From: Streptomyces sp. SID8374 | GTDB taxonomy: Bacteria > Actinomycetota > Actinomycetes > Streptomycetales > Streptomycetaceae | Direction: 5' to 3' | Length of the DNA: 64,000 bases | Assembly (NCBI RefSeq): GCF_009865135.1 | Contig: NZ_WWGH01000001.1 | Location: forward strand, 4,526,001 to 4,590,000 | In this document: one piece after another, positions 25,736-34,196 of the stretch | Layout of the letters: the number at the start of each line of letters is the position of its first letter | Numbering within the stretch: position 1 is the first letter of the stretch | The notes under the pieces: generated by a model | The model's database searches: none | What the model saw: only the letters and a program-made list of their open reading frames with translations | What the model was told of the DNA's origin: nothing | Made by a program: the position numbers and the translations under genes

Positions 25736-27313
25736 TCAGGCACTCCCGCCGAACCGCTCCCGCAGCCGGTACTTGAGCACCTTGCGCAGCGTCTCGTTGC
25801 GCGGGAGGGCGTCCACCACCTCCAGCTGCTCCGGCACCTTGTGGACGGAGAGCCCGGCGCCCCGCAGCCGGGCGGAGAGCTCGGCCAGGGTCGGCGCAGG
25901 GACGCCGGGGACCCGCTCCACCACCGCGCAGACCCGTTCGCCGCGCTCGGCGTCCGGGAGCCCGATCACCGCCACGTCCGCCACGCCCGGGTGGGTGTGC
26001 AGCAGGTCCTCGATCTCCTTGGCCGAGATGTTCTCGCCCTTGCGGATGATGATGTCCTTCAGCCGCCCGGTGAGCGTGAGGTGCCCGCTCTTCCGGACCC
26101 GGCCCAGATCCCCGGTGATCAGGAACCCGTCCCCGTCGAAGGCGGCGGCCGTGGCCCCGGCGTCCAGATACCCCCGGCAGACCGCCTCCCCGCGCAGCCG
26201 TACCTCGCCCTCCACGCCGTACGGGAGCGGCTTGCCCTGCTCGTCGGTGATCCGGATCTCCATCCCCTCCGGCGGCCGCCCCTCGGTCAGGGCCAGGTTC
26301 TCCGGGGTGTCGTCCGGCGCCCCCATCGTGATCATCGGGACCTCGGTCATCCCGTACCCATGGGTGAGCTGGACCCCCATCTCCCGTACCACCGCGTGGT
26401 ACACCTCCGGCGGCTTCGGCGCTCCGCCGCCCGCCAGCAGCCGCAGGGAGGGGATCAGCGGGCGGCCCGGCTCCTTGCGCTGCTCGGCCAGGAACATCGC
26501 GTAGAAGGCCGTCGACCCGCCCGCCACGGTCACCCCGTGCCTGCGGTACTCGTCCAGGGCCTCCGGCAGCGCGAACTGCTCGAACATCACCGCCGGGAAC
26601 CCGTACAGCAGGAGCATCACCGTGTAGTCGGGCCCGGCGACATGCGCGTACGGGAACGCCATCGACCCCACGTCGTCCGCCGACAGCTTCAGCGCGTGCG
26701 CGAGGCAGGAGCCGCCCGCGATCAGGGAGCGGTCGGTGTGCAGGACGCCCTTGGGGTCGGAGGTGGTGCCGGAGGTCCAGTAGATCCACCGCACCTCCTC
26801 GCCGCTCTCCGGGCCGGGCGGGGGCGGCAGGGTCGCCGGGTCGCCGTCGGGGAGGTCCTCGTACGCCTCGAAGACCCGCGGCGGGTCGGCGAGCCCGGCC
26901 GCGAGCCGCTCGGCCATCGCGGTGTGGTCGAAGCCGCGCCACACGCCCGGCACGGCGAAGAAGGCGGCCCCCGACTCCCGTAGCGCGAACCGCACTTCGC
27001 GGTCCCGGTAGAACGGGATGACCGGCGTCTGTACGGCCCCGAGCCGGGTCAGGGCGAAGGAGAGCAGGGCCGTCTCCAGCCGGGTCGGCAGCTGCCAGGC
27101 CACCACGCTGCCCGCCCGCACGCCCATCCCGTACAGCCCGGCGGCGACGCGTTCGGCCCGGTCCCGCAGCTCCCCGAAGGTCAGGACGCGGTCGCCCTGG
27201 AGCAGGACCGGGCGGTCGGGGGTGAGGGCGGCACGGGCTCCGACCAGCTCCCAGAAGGTGCGGGAGGCGCCCAGCGCGTGGGCGGTCGCGGTCACGTCGT
27301 TCACGGCGGTCAC
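25736..27313 (-). CDS. AMP-dependent acyl-CoA synthetase/ligase
   Basis: A 525-residue adenylate-forming ligase of the fatty-acyl/cyclohexanecarboxylate-CoA ligase type. Motifs: P-loop YWTSGTTSDPKG, LTHGYGMTE, TGDLGRVRKSGHLTLTGR, KGENISAKEIEDLL, and the C-terminal catalytic Lys in NETLRKVLKYRL. It would activate a free carboxylic acid to its CoA thioester, the entry step for the dehydrogenases downstream. A CTGAC-N5-GTCAG palindrome lies 16 bp before its start. The amidohydrolase gene is divergent. Confidence 0.92.
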   Translation of the reverse strand: MTAVNDVTATAHALGASRTFWELVGARAALTPDRPVLLQGDRVLTFGELRDRAERVAAGLYGMGVRAGSVVAWQLPTRLETALLSFALTRLGAVQTPVIPFYRDREVRFALRESGAAFFAVPGVWRGFDHTAMAERLAAGLADPPRVFEAYEDLPDGDPATLPPPPGPESGEEVRWIYWTSGTTSDPKGVLHTDRSLIAGGSCLAHALKLSADDVGSMAFPYAHVAGPDYTVMLLLYGFPAVMFEQFALPEALDEYRRHGVTVAGGSTAFYAMFLAEQRKEPGRPLIPSLRLLAGGGAPKPPEVYHAVVREMGVQLTHGYGMTEVPMITMGAPDDTPENLALTEGRPPEGMEIRITDEQGKPLPYGVEGEVRLRGEAVCRGYLDAGATAAAFDGDGFLITGDLGRVRKSGHLTLTGRLKDIIIRKGENISAKEIEDLLHTHPGVADVAVIGLPDAERGERVCAVVERVPGVPAPTLAELSARLRGAGLSVHKVPEQLEVVDALPRNETLRKVLKYRLRERFGGSA

Positions 27314-27328
27314 AGGGGTCCCTCCGAA

Positions 27329-27343
27329 CTGACGGACAGTCAG
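27329..27343. promoter_or_regulatory. CTGAC-N5-GTCAG operator (ligase gene)
   Basis: CTGACGGACAGTCAG, 16 bp upstream of the AMP-ligase start. Perfect 5-bp arms; member of the seven-site set in this window. Confidence 0.7.
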
Positions 27344-27418
27344 ATATTGCGCAGAGCGTAGGGCTCCGCGCCTTGTCGGTCCAGGGGTGCGGGGCTAGCC
27401 TGAGTGCCGCAATCCAAT

Positions 27419-27433
27419 CTGACGGACCATCAG
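27419..27433. promoter_or_regulatory. CTGAC-N5-GTCAG operator (amidohydrolase operon)
   Basis: CTGACGGACCATCAG, 53 bp upstream of the amidohydrolase start, one mismatch in the right arm. With the site at 27329 it brackets the divergent promoter region. Confidence 0.65.
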
Positions 27434-27485
27434 AAAGCACCTGGGGGCGGGTAGTCGGCAGGTGCGCCGGAGGGGACGACCCACC

Positions 27486-28685
27486 ATGACGGACACGGAA
27501 CTGCCTCGGATCGTCAGCGTCGACGACCATGTGATCGAGCCCGCGCACCTCTTCTCCACCTGGCTGCCCGCGAAGTACCGCGAGCGCGGCCCGCAGCCGC
27601 TGACGGCGGGCATCGGCGAGCTGGCCTACACGGGCGGGAAGTACGTCATCACGATGGACCCGGACGGGCCGCCGACCGACTGGTGGATCTACGAGGACCT
27701 GAAGTTCCCGTACAAGCGGAACATCGCCGCCGTCGGCTTCGACCGCGACGACATGACCCTGGAGGGCATCACCCGGGCCGAGATGCGGCCCGGCTGCTGG
27801 GACCCGGCCGAGCGCCTCAAGGACATGGACCTCAACCATGTCGAGGCCTCGCTCTGCTTCCCGACCTTCCCGCGCTTCTGCGGCCAGACCTTCGCCGAGG
27901 CGCACGACAAGGAGGTCGCCCTAGCCTGCGTACGGGCGTACAACGACTGGATGGTCGAGGAGTGGTGCGGCGACAGCGGCGGCCGCCTCATCCCGCTCTG
28001 CATCATCCCGCTCTGGGACATCGGTCTCGCGGTCGCGGAGATCAAGCGGAACGCGGCCCGGGGCGTCCGGGCGGTCACCTTCTCCGAGATCCCCACCTAC
28101 CTCGGGCTGCCGTCCATCCACACCGGCTACTGGGACCCGTTCTTCGCGGTCTGCCAGGAGACCGGCACCGTCGTCAACATGCACATCGGCTCCAGCTCCC
28201 AGATGCCCGCAGCCTCCCCGGACGCACCCCCGGCCGTGCAGGCCTCGCTCTCCTTCAACAACGCGATGGCCTCGATGATGGACTTCCTCTTCAGCGGGGT
28301 GCTGGTCAGGTTCCCGACGCTCAAACTGGCGTACAGCGAAGGCCAGATGGGCTGGATCCCGTACGCCCTGGAGCGCGCCGACGACGTGTGGGAGGAGCAC
28401 CGGGCGTGGGGCGGGGTGCGCGATCTGATCCCCGAGCCGCCGTCCACGTACTACTACCGGCAGATGTTCTGCTGCTTCTTCCGCGACAAGCACGGCATCG
28501 CCTCGCTGGACGTCGTCGGCCGCGACAACGCCACCTTCGAGACCGACTACCCGCACGTGGACTCGACCTTCCCGCACACCAAGGAGGTCGCCCTCGACCA
28601 CGTCAAGGGGCTCGACGACGAGACGGTCCACAAACTGATGCGCGGAAACGCGATCCGGATGCTCGGCCTGGACCTGGACAAGTAG
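27486..28685 (+). CDS. Amidohydrolase-family (amidohydro_2) protein
   Basis: A 399-residue TIM-barrel metal hydrolase/decarboxylase-type protein. The metal motif is an N-terminal SVDDHVIEPAHLF, and NMHIGSSSQMP and ETDYPHVDSTFPHT (last metal Asp) follow in the expected order. This group includes ACMSD-like decarboxylases and C-C hydrolases and is often found beside acyl-CoA dehydrogenases in actinobacterial catabolic clusters. The start at ATG 27486 follows GGAGGGG. It is followed after 9 bp by the first acyl-CoA dehydrogenase, so they are probably one operon. Confidence 0.87.
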   Translation: MTDTELPRIVSVDDHVIEPAHLFSTWLPAKYRERGPQPLTAGIGELAYTGGKYVITMDPDGPPTDWWIYEDLKFPYKRNIAAVGFDRDDMTLEGITRAEMRPGCWDPAERLKDMDLNHVEASLCFPTFPRFCGQTFAEAHDKEVALACVRAYNDWMVEEWCGDSGGRLIPLCIIPLWDIGLAVAEIKRNAARGVRAVTFSEIPTYLGLPSIHTGYWDPFFAVCQETGTVVNMHIGSSSQMPAASPDAPPAVQASLSFNNAMASMMDFLFSGVLVRFPTLKLAYSEGQMGWIPYALERADDVWEEHRAWGGVRDLIPEPPSTYYYRQMFCCFFRDKHGIASLDVVGRDNATFETDYPHVDSTFPHTKEVALDHVKGLDDETVHKLMRGNAIRMLGLDLDK

Positions 28686-28694
28686 GCGGGGGCG

Positions 28695-29852
28695 GTGGAT
28701 CTCGCGTACACGGAGGCCGAGGAGGAGTTCCGGGGCCGGCTGCGGGAGTGGCTGGCCGCCGTCCTCCCCGGCCTGCCCCCGAAGCCCTCGCCCGACGACT
28801 GGCCCGCGCGCCGGGCGTACGACACGGCCTGGCAGCGGATGCTGTACGACGCCGGGTACGCGGGCCTGCACTGGCCGGCCGACGCGGGCGGGCGGGGCGC
28901 CACCCCCACCCAGCACCTGATCTTCCTGGAGGAGACGGAGAAGGCCGGGGCGCCCTATGTCGGGGCGAACTTCGTCGGACTGCTGCACGCCGGGCCGACC
29001 ATCGCGGCCGAGGGGACCGCCGAGCAGCGGGCCCGCTGGCTGCCGCCGGTGCTGCGCGGCGACGAGATCTGGTGCCAGGGGTTCAGCGAGCCGGACGCGG
29101 GCTCGGACCTGGCCGCGCTGCGGACGCGGGCGGTGCGGGACGGGGACGACTACGTGGTGAGCGGCCAGAAGATCTGGACCTCGCACGCGGAGGTGGCCGA
29201 CTGGTGCGAGCTGCTGGTGCGGACGGACCCGGGGGCGCCGAAGCACCGGGGGATCAGCTGGCTGGCGATGCCGATGGACGCCCCGGGGATCACGGTCCGG
29301 CCGCTGCGGACGCTCGCCGGTTCGACGGAGTTCGCGGAGGTTTTCCTCGATGAGGTCCGGGTGCCGGTACGGAACCGGGTCGGCGCCGAGAACGACGGCT
29401 GGCGGGTCACCATGGTCACCCTCTCCTTCGAACGCGGTACGGCCTTCGTCGGCGAGGTCGTCGCCTGCCGCCGCACCCTGGACGCCCTGGCCGCCGAGGC
29501 GCGGCGGAACGGGCGGTGGGACGACGCGGTGCTGCGCCGCCGCCTCGGCCGCCTGAACGCCGAGTTCCGGGCCCTGTGGCGGCTGACCCAGTGGAACGTG
29601 GGGGAGTCGGAGCGTACGGGCGGGGTGCCGGGCATCGGCGGCTCGGTCTTCAAGCTGCGCTACTCCGGCGTACGCCAGGAGCTGTACGAGGCGGCGGCGG
29701 AGGTGCTGGGCGCGGAGGGGGCCTTCGACCTGGACCGGGAGTGGGCCCTGGACCGGCTCTCCTCCCTCTCGTACACCATCGCCGCAGGCACCTCGCAGAT
29801 CCAGCGGAACATCGTCGCCGAGCGCATCCTCGGCCTTCCGAAGGGGCGCTGA
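28695..29852 (+). CDS. Acyl-CoA dehydrogenase, large subunit type
   Basis: A 385-residue flavoprotein with the N-terminal helical domain (~1-120), middle beta domain (WCQGFSEPDAGSDLAALRTR, GQKIWTSHAEVADWCELLV) and C-terminal domain ending in AAGTSQIQRNIVAERILGLP. Starts at GTG 28695. It is followed 6 bp later by a shorter paralogue. This large-plus-short pairing is characteristic of heterotetrameric steroid/alicyclic acyl-CoA dehydrogenases such as mycobacterial ChsE1-ChsE2, where each subunit supplies part of the FAD site. Substrate unknown. Confidence 0.92.
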   Translation: MDLAYTEAEEEFRGRLREWLAAVLPGLPPKPSPDDWPARRAYDTAWQRMLYDAGYAGLHWPADAGGRGATPTQHLIFLEETEKAGAPYVGANFVGLLHAGPTIAAEGTAEQRARWLPPVLRGDEIWCQGFSEPDAGSDLAALRTRAVRDGDDYVVSGQKIWTSHAEVADWCELLVRTDPGAPKHRGISWLAMPMDAPGITVRPLRTLAGSTEFAEVFLDEVRVPVRNRVGAENDGWRVTMVTLSFERGTAFVGEVVACRRTLDALAAEARRNGRWDDAVLRRRLGRLNAEFRALWRLTQWNVGESERTGGVPGIGGSVFKLRYSGVRQELYEAAAEVLGAEGAFDLDREWALDRLSSLSYTIAAGTSQIQRNIVAERILGLPKGR

Positions 29853-29858
29853 CCTGCC

Positions 29859-30872
29859 ATGGACTTCCAGCTCTCGGACGACCAGAGGGCCCTGCGGTCC
29901 GGGATGCGCGACCTGCTCGGCGCGGTGTTCGACCGGGACCGGATGCGGGCGGCGGTGGAGCGGGGCGGCGGCGTGGACCGGGGCCTGTGGCGGGAGCTGG
30001 GGGCGGCCGGCCTCTTCGCGCTGCGGCTGCCGGAGGAGGCGGGCGGGGTGGGGCTCGGGCTGCCGGAGGCGGTGCTGCTCTTCGAGGAGGCGGGCCGGGC
30101 GCTGCTGCCGGGGCCCTTGGTGGCCACGCACCTGGCGGCGGGGCTGGTGAAGGGGGCCGCGGAGGGGGAGGCGGTGGTGGCGGTCGCGGAGGGGGCCGGT
30201 CGGCCGGTGGCGGACCTGGGGGATGCGGACGCGGTGCTGGTGGCGGGGGGCGCGGAGGTGCTGACGGGGGAGGCGCTGGAGGCGTTCGCGGCGGGGGCTG
30301 TTCCCGTACGGTCGATGGATCCCCTGACCCCGCTGCACCGGGTGGAGGGGCGCTGGGCGGGCGCGGGAGCCTCGGAAGGGCGCTCGGCGGGTGCGGGGGC
30401 CTCGGAGGCGTACCCCGGCGCACTCCGCCGCGAAGGGGCGCTTCTCACTGCTGCCGAACAACTGGGAAGCGCCACGCGCACCACCGAGATGGCCGTTCAA
30501 CACGCCGGTGCGCGCGAACAGTTCGGTTCGCTCATCGGTTCGTTCCAGGCGGTCAAACACCTCTGCGCCGACATGCTCGCCCGCACCGAACCGGCCCGCA
30601 GCGCGCTGTACGCGGCCGCGCTGACCGGCGACCCGGTGGAGATCGCGGCGGCCAAGCTGCTCGCCGACGAGGCGGCCGTACGCAACGCGCGGGACTGCCT
30701 CCAGATCCACGGCGGTATGGGTTTCACCTGGGAGGCAGATGTTCACCTCCACCTGAAACGGGCCTGGCTCCGGGCGGCCCGCTGGCTCACGGCGGCCGAG
30801 GCGGAGGAGATCCTGGCCGCCGATCTGGGCCCCGTACGGCCGCTGTACAGCGGTTCAGCAGCAGGTGGATGA
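29859..30872 (+). CDS. Acyl-CoA dehydrogenase, short subunit type with internal repeat
   Basis: A 337-residue partner of the preceding protein. It keeps the N-terminal fold (FQLSDDQRALRSGMRDLL) and the C-terminal domain (QHAGAREQFGSLIGSFQAVKH, IHGGMGFTWEADVHLHLKRA), but the middle beta domain is reduced, as in short subunits of alpha2beta2 enzymes. At ~167-187 there is a tandem duplication, GRWAGAGASE and GRSAGAGASE. Coding is highly G-rich in the middle third. It probably forms a complex with the product of the gene at 28695. Confidence 0.9.
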   Translation: MDFQLSDDQRALRSGMRDLLGAVFDRDRMRAAVERGGGVDRGLWRELGAAGLFALRLPEEAGGVGLGLPEAVLLFEEAGRALLPGPLVATHLAAGLVKGAAEGEAVVAVAEGAGRPVADLGDADAVLVAGGAEVLTGEALEAFAAGAVPVRSMDPLTPLHRVEGRWAGAGASEGRSAGAGASEAYPGALRREGALLTAAEQLGSATRTTEMAVQHAGAREQFGSLIGSFQAVKHLCADMLARTEPARSALYAAALTGDPVEIAAAKLLADEAAVRNARDCLQIHGGMGFTWEADVHLHLKRAWLRAARWLTAAEAEEILAADLGPVRPLYSGSAAGG

Positions 30873-31309
30873 CCGGCCGGCGAAGCGGGGGGTGGAGGGT
30901 GACTCAGTGCAGCCGGTCGGCGTCGATACCGGGTTGTGTCCTTTGCGTGATTCGTCACCGGGTGGAGTCGGCGCCGGGCTCGGGTACGCTCCGTGGGATG
31001 CGAGTGGTTCTGGAACCGGGCGATCCGGGGGCGGCCTGTGCGGCGGCTCCGGTCCGGGGCGAGGGCTCTTGCCGGAGATGTGCCGGGCCTGCCCGGGAAG
31101 CGATTCTCGCGGTCTCTGCGCGCTCCTGTTCGACTCCCCGCAGCGTGCGTCGCACAGTATGCACCACGCGTACTCCTTCGCGCTGGAATATGCCCGAAGC
31201 GCTTGTTGCGGTGACTGTACGTCAACCATGCTGTCGCGTAAGGGAATCACGTTCCGTGACCCTGAGGAGGCGCGAGGCGATGTGTCCGCCGGTTCGGATG
31301 GTGTGAGCG
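30873..31309. other. 437-bp stretch without a convincing gene
   Basis: Base composition is less GC-rich than the flanks and third-position bias is lost in all frames. A 102-codon frame (30998-31306) and its opposite-strand counterparts have many Cys/Arg and non-Streptomyces codons, so I do not call them. A GAGGAGG at 31264-31270 precedes an 8-codon frame MCPPVRMV (31280-31306) that ends 3 bp before the next gene and may couple its translation. Confidence 0.6.
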
Positions 31310-31870
31310 GTGCAGGTGCTTCAGGTTCAGCTGGAGGTCGGTCCGGATCCCGCAGAGGTGGGGCGGGCCCGTAGATGGGCGCGGTCGCGTCTGGTCGGTT
31401 CCGGGATAGGGGATGACGAGCCGCTCGCGGAGACGCTCATCCTGCTGATCTCGGAGCTGGTCACCAACGCGGTCGTCCACACGGGCTGCCCCGCCGTGCT
31501 GCGGATGCTGTTCGGCGGGGGAGGCGGCGCCGGGGAGGCCGGGACCGTCCGGGTGGAGGTCGCGGACGCCAGCGACTGCCCGCCCCGCCCGCGCCACGCG
31601 GAGGGCGACGACACCAACGGCCGGGGCCTGGAGCTGGTGGACGGCCTCGCGGACCGCTGGGGCTGGCAGCCGGAGGGCGCCGGGAAGCAGATCTGGTGCG
31701 AGGTGGACCGGGGCGCTCCGGTGGGGGGCCCGATGGGCGCTCCGGGGGCGGACCGGGAGGCGCCGAGGGTCGTGGCCCAGGAGGCGCCGCCGAAGGTCGT
31801 CGTGCAGGGCGGCGAGGTGTGCGAACCGCCCTCCTGCGTCTTCACGAACGTGACCGGCCTGGCCACCTGA
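31310..31870 (+). CDS. HATPase_c-domain anti-sigma/regulatory kinase-like ATP-binding protein
   Basis: A 186-residue protein with a Bergerat ATP-binding fold: N box LILLISELVTNAVVHTG, G1-like VEVADASDCPP, and G2 NGRGLELVDGLADRWGW. It belongs to the large Streptomyces set of RsbW/SpoIIAB-like proteins that bind STAS antagonists or sigma factors. A ~50-residue variable tail follows the fold. Starts at GTG 31310. No partner is adjacent; the STAS protein at 24563 is a possible but unproved partner. Confidence 0.85.
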   Translation: MQVLQVQLEVGPDPAEVGRARRWARSRLVGSGIGDDEPLAETLILLISELVTNAVVHTGCPAVLRMLFGGGGGAGEAGTVRVEVADASDCPPRPRHAEGDDTNGRGLELVDGLADRWGWQPEGAGKQIWCEVDRGAPVGGPMGAPGADREAPRVVAQEAPPKVVVQGGEVCEPPSCVFTNVTGLAT

Positions 31871-31920
31871 GCGGCTTCACCGGCTGAGCGGCTTCCCCGA
31901 CGGGACCGGAACGTACGGGA

Positions 31921-32847
31921 TCACAGCACCGCGACCGGGGCCACCGGAGATCCGGTGGCCCCGGTGAACGGCTCCGGCGCGGCGGTGAGCAGGAAGGCGT
32001 ACCGCTCCTCCTCCGCGCAGGCGGTGGACAGCGCCTCCAGGTCCCAGTTCTGGCCCTGGAGCATCCCCATCTCGACGAGGTGGAGCGCGTGCACGGGCAT
32101 CCACAGGTCCTCGATCTCCGGCGGGAAGATCTCGAAGGTCAGGGTGTCGTTGGCGACCGCCGCCACGTCCCGGGCGTGGAACCACTCGGGCGTGCGCACG
32201 GACAGCCCGGGCGACGGATAGCCGTACGCGTGCCGGTCCCCGGCCAGGACGACCTGCACCTGCCCTGTCCGTACGAGGACGACGTCCCCGGCCCGTACGC
32301 GTACGCCTCCGAACTCCTCGGCCGCCTCCAGGTCCTCCGGCGTGACGGCGTGCGCGCCCCCCAGCCGGTCCACGCCCCGGGCGCGCGCGACATCGAGAAG
32401 CACCCCCCGTGACACGACGTGCTCCACGGCGGCGATCGAGGAGAACTGCGCGCCGGCGTGCGCCGTGATGGTGTCCGCCGGACGGCCGTTGTAGATCTTC
32501 CCGCCGTGCGAGGCATGGGTCAGGGCGTCCCAGTGGGTGGCGGCCTGGAGCCCCATGGTCACGGTGTCGTCGCTGGTGGCGACGGTCCCTGGCCCGAACA
32601 TCTCCTGGTTGATCTGGACCATCGTGTGCAGCGGGTCGATCCGCCCCGGGATGAACCCGCTCTGTACGCCGCCGTGGCGGAGCGGGAGCGCGAGCGGTAT
32701 CCGGCGGCCGCTCCGGACGGTGGCTGCCGCCTCCCGTACGACGGCGTCGGTGATCAGGTTCAGCGTCCCGCGCTCGTCGGCCTCGCCCCAGCGCCCCCAG
32801 TTGTTCACGCGCTCGGCGATCTTGTGGAACTCGGCCGGCAGGGACAT
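31921..32847 (-). CDS. Cyclase-family (putative kynurenine-formamidase-like) hydrolase
   Basis: A 308-residue protein of the cyclase/KynB-like metal hydrolase family. The metal motif appears as ATHWDALTHASHGG, later histidines as DRHAYGYPSPG, and the family C-terminus as MPVHALHLVEMGMLQGQNWDLEAL. Substrates are lactone- or amide-type ring derivatives; the precise one is unclear. ATG 32847 has CAGGAGG. It is divergent from the SDR gene, and a CTGAC-N5-GTCAG-type site lies between them. Confidence 0.87.
   Translation of the reverse strand: MSLPAEFHKIAERVNNWGRWGEADERGTLNLITDAVVREAAATVRSGRRIPLALPLRHGGVQSGFIPGRIDPLHTMVQINQEMFGPGTVATSDDTVTMGLQAATHWDALTHASHGGKIYNGRPADTITAHAGAQFSSIAAVEHVVSRGVLLDVARARGVDRLGGAHAVTPEDLEAAEEFGGVRVRAGDVVLVRTGQVQVVLAGDRHAYGYPSPGLSVRTPEWFHARDVAAVANDTLTFEIFPPEIEDLWMPVHALHLVEMGMLQGQNWDLEALSTACAEEERYAFLLTAAPEPFTGATGSPVAPVAVL
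31934..31965. terminator. 15-bp perfect hairpin inside the 3' end of the cyclase gene
   Basis: ACCGGGGCCACCGGA, 2-nt loop, TCCGGTGGCCCCGGT. It lies 64 bp beyond the stop of the plus-strand ATP-binding gene and within the last codons of the minus-strand cyclase gene, so it may terminate the plus-strand transcript. Confidence 0.5.
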
Positions 32848-32894
32848 GGGGGCCTCCTGGGTCTTGTGCCGGAGTATCCGACTGACCGTAAAAT

Positions 32895-32909
32895 CTAACG
32901 GACCGTCAG
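32895..32909. promoter_or_regulatory. CTGAC-N5-GTCAG-type operator (cyclase/SDR divergent promoter)
   Basis: CTAACGGACCGTCAG, one mismatch in the left arm. It lies 48 bp before the cyclase start and 23 bp before the SDR start, so it could control both. Confidence 0.65.
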
Positions 32910-32931
32910 AAACCGCGGGAAGGGGCCGGGC

Positions 32932-33888
32932 ATGGGGAACTTCTTGGCAGGCAAGGTGGTCGCGGTCACGGGGGCCGGCCGGGGCATCGGACGGGCGGTC
33001 GCGCTCGCGGCGGCGGCGGAGGGGGCGCGGGTCGTGGTCAACGACTACGGCGTCTCGGTGGAGGGCTCCGAGCCCACCAGCGAGATCGCCCGATCGGTCG
33101 TCAAGGAGATCGAGGCGGCGGGCGGTTCGGCGGTCGCGGTGGCCGACGACATCTCCACGATGGCGGGCGGCCAGCGGATCGTGGACACGGCGCTCGCGGA
33201 GTACGGCCGACTCGACGGGGCCGTGTGCGTGGCCGGGATCCTGCGGGAGCGGATGCTGTTCAACATGTCCGAGGAGGAGTGGGACCCGGTCCTCGCGACG
33301 CACCTGAAAGGCACGTTCACGGTCTTCCGCGCCGCCTCGGCGGTGATGCGGAAGCAGGAGGGCGGGGGCACGCTGATCGGCTTCACCAGCGGCAACCACC
33401 AGGGGAGCGTGTCGCAGGCCAACTACAGCGCGGCGAAGGGCGGGATCATCTCGCTGGTCCGCAGCGCGGCGCTGGGCCTGCACCGGTACGGGGTCACGGC
33501 CAACGCGGTCGCCCCGGTGGCCCGGACCCGGATGTCGGCCGGGGTGCCGATGGAGCTCGCGGAGATCGGTGAGCCGGAGGATGTGGCGGCGCTGGTGGTC
33601 TACCTGCTGAGCGAGCGGGCGCGGGCGGAGAAGATCACCGGCCAGGTGTACACGATCGCCGGCCCCAAGATCGCGGTCTGGGCCCAGCCGAGGGAGCTAC
33701 GGGCGGGGTACGCGGAGGGCGGCCCCTGGACCCCGGAACGGATCGCGGCCTTCCTGCCGGGGACGGTGGGGATGGACCCGATGCCGATGCTGGCGCGGGT
33801 GGAGGAGATGGCGAAGGCGGCACGGGCGGGAGCACGGCCGAACGCACCTTCAAGCCCGTCCGGCGCTTCAAGCCCGTCCGGCGATTGA
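32932..33888 (+). CDS. SDR-family oxidoreductase (hydroxyacyl-CoA dehydrogenase-like)
   Basis: A 318-residue short-chain dehydrogenase: NAD(P) motif VTGAGRGIGRAVA, DDIS, catalytic YSAAKGG and the extended C-terminus seen in MFE-2/17beta-HSD4-type enzymes (PKIAVWAQPRELRAGY). It would oxidise a 3-hydroxyacyl-CoA. The last residues, SSPSGA SSPSGD, are encoded by two REP-like repeats, one of which supplies the TGA stop, so the C-terminal tail has been altered by repeat insertion. Confidence 0.9.
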   Translation: MGNFLAGKVVAVTGAGRGIGRAVALAAAAEGARVVVNDYGVSVEGSEPTSEIARSVVKEIEAAGGSAVAVADDISTMAGGQRIVDTALAEYGRLDGAVCVAGILRERMLFNMSEEEWDPVLATHLKGTFTVFRAASAVMRKQEGGGTLIGFTSGNHQGSVSQANYSAAKGGIISLVRSAALGLHRYGVTANAVAPVARTRMSAGVPMELAEIGEPEDVAALVVYLLSERARAEKITGQVYTIAGPKIAVWAQPRELRAGYAEGGPWTPERIAAFLPGTVGMDPMPMLARVEEMAKAARAGARPNAPSSPSGASSPSGD

Positions 33889-34132
33889 GGACGGGACCGA
33901 CCCCTCCGGCCGCTCCGGCGTGGGGCCGCCATCTCAGCCGCTTCGGGGTGGGGCCCGCCATCTCAGCCACTTCGGCGTTGGGGGGGGCGGGGTCAGACTC
34001 CAGCCCCTCCGGCGCTTGAGGAGCGGAGGCCCGAACAACCCAAGCCCGTCCGGCGATTGAGGACCGGGGATCTGGGGGCGGAGCCCCCGGGGTGCTGCCC
34101 CGGACCCCGCTCCTCAAGCGCCGGAGGGGCTG
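33851..34132. repeat. Cluster of Streptomyces REP-like palindromic repeats
   Basis: At least five units of CAAGCCCGTCCGGCGATTGA or CAGCCCCTCCGGCGCTTGAG type occur at 33851, 33869, 34001, 34041 and (inverted) 34107. Units 34001-34026 and 34107-34132 are perfect 26-bp inverted copies and would form a long stem around unit 34041. The 308 bp after the SDR gene also hold a second repeated motif, CCGCCATCTCAGCC, at ~33927 and ~33956. No gene is seen. Confidence 0.75.
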
Positions 34133-34196
34133 GGGGCGGCCGCTTCACGAGCGGAGGAGCCGGGGGGCCGCGCCCCCAGGACGACAGGAGGCACGC

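Noticed and set aside
27921..30752. 943-codon minus-strand frame over the amidohydrolase and dehydrogenase genes
   Set aside because: Antisense shadow created by GC bias; the plus-strand genes have full family motifs.
30998..31306. 102-codon frame upstream of the HATPase gene
   Set aside because: Cys/Arg-rich, low third-position GC and no clear start; more likely promoter region.
33889..34196. CRISPR array suspected from repeated ~25-bp units
   Set aside because: Units are in both orientations, not evenly spaced and not separated by unique spacers of constant length; they are REP-like.
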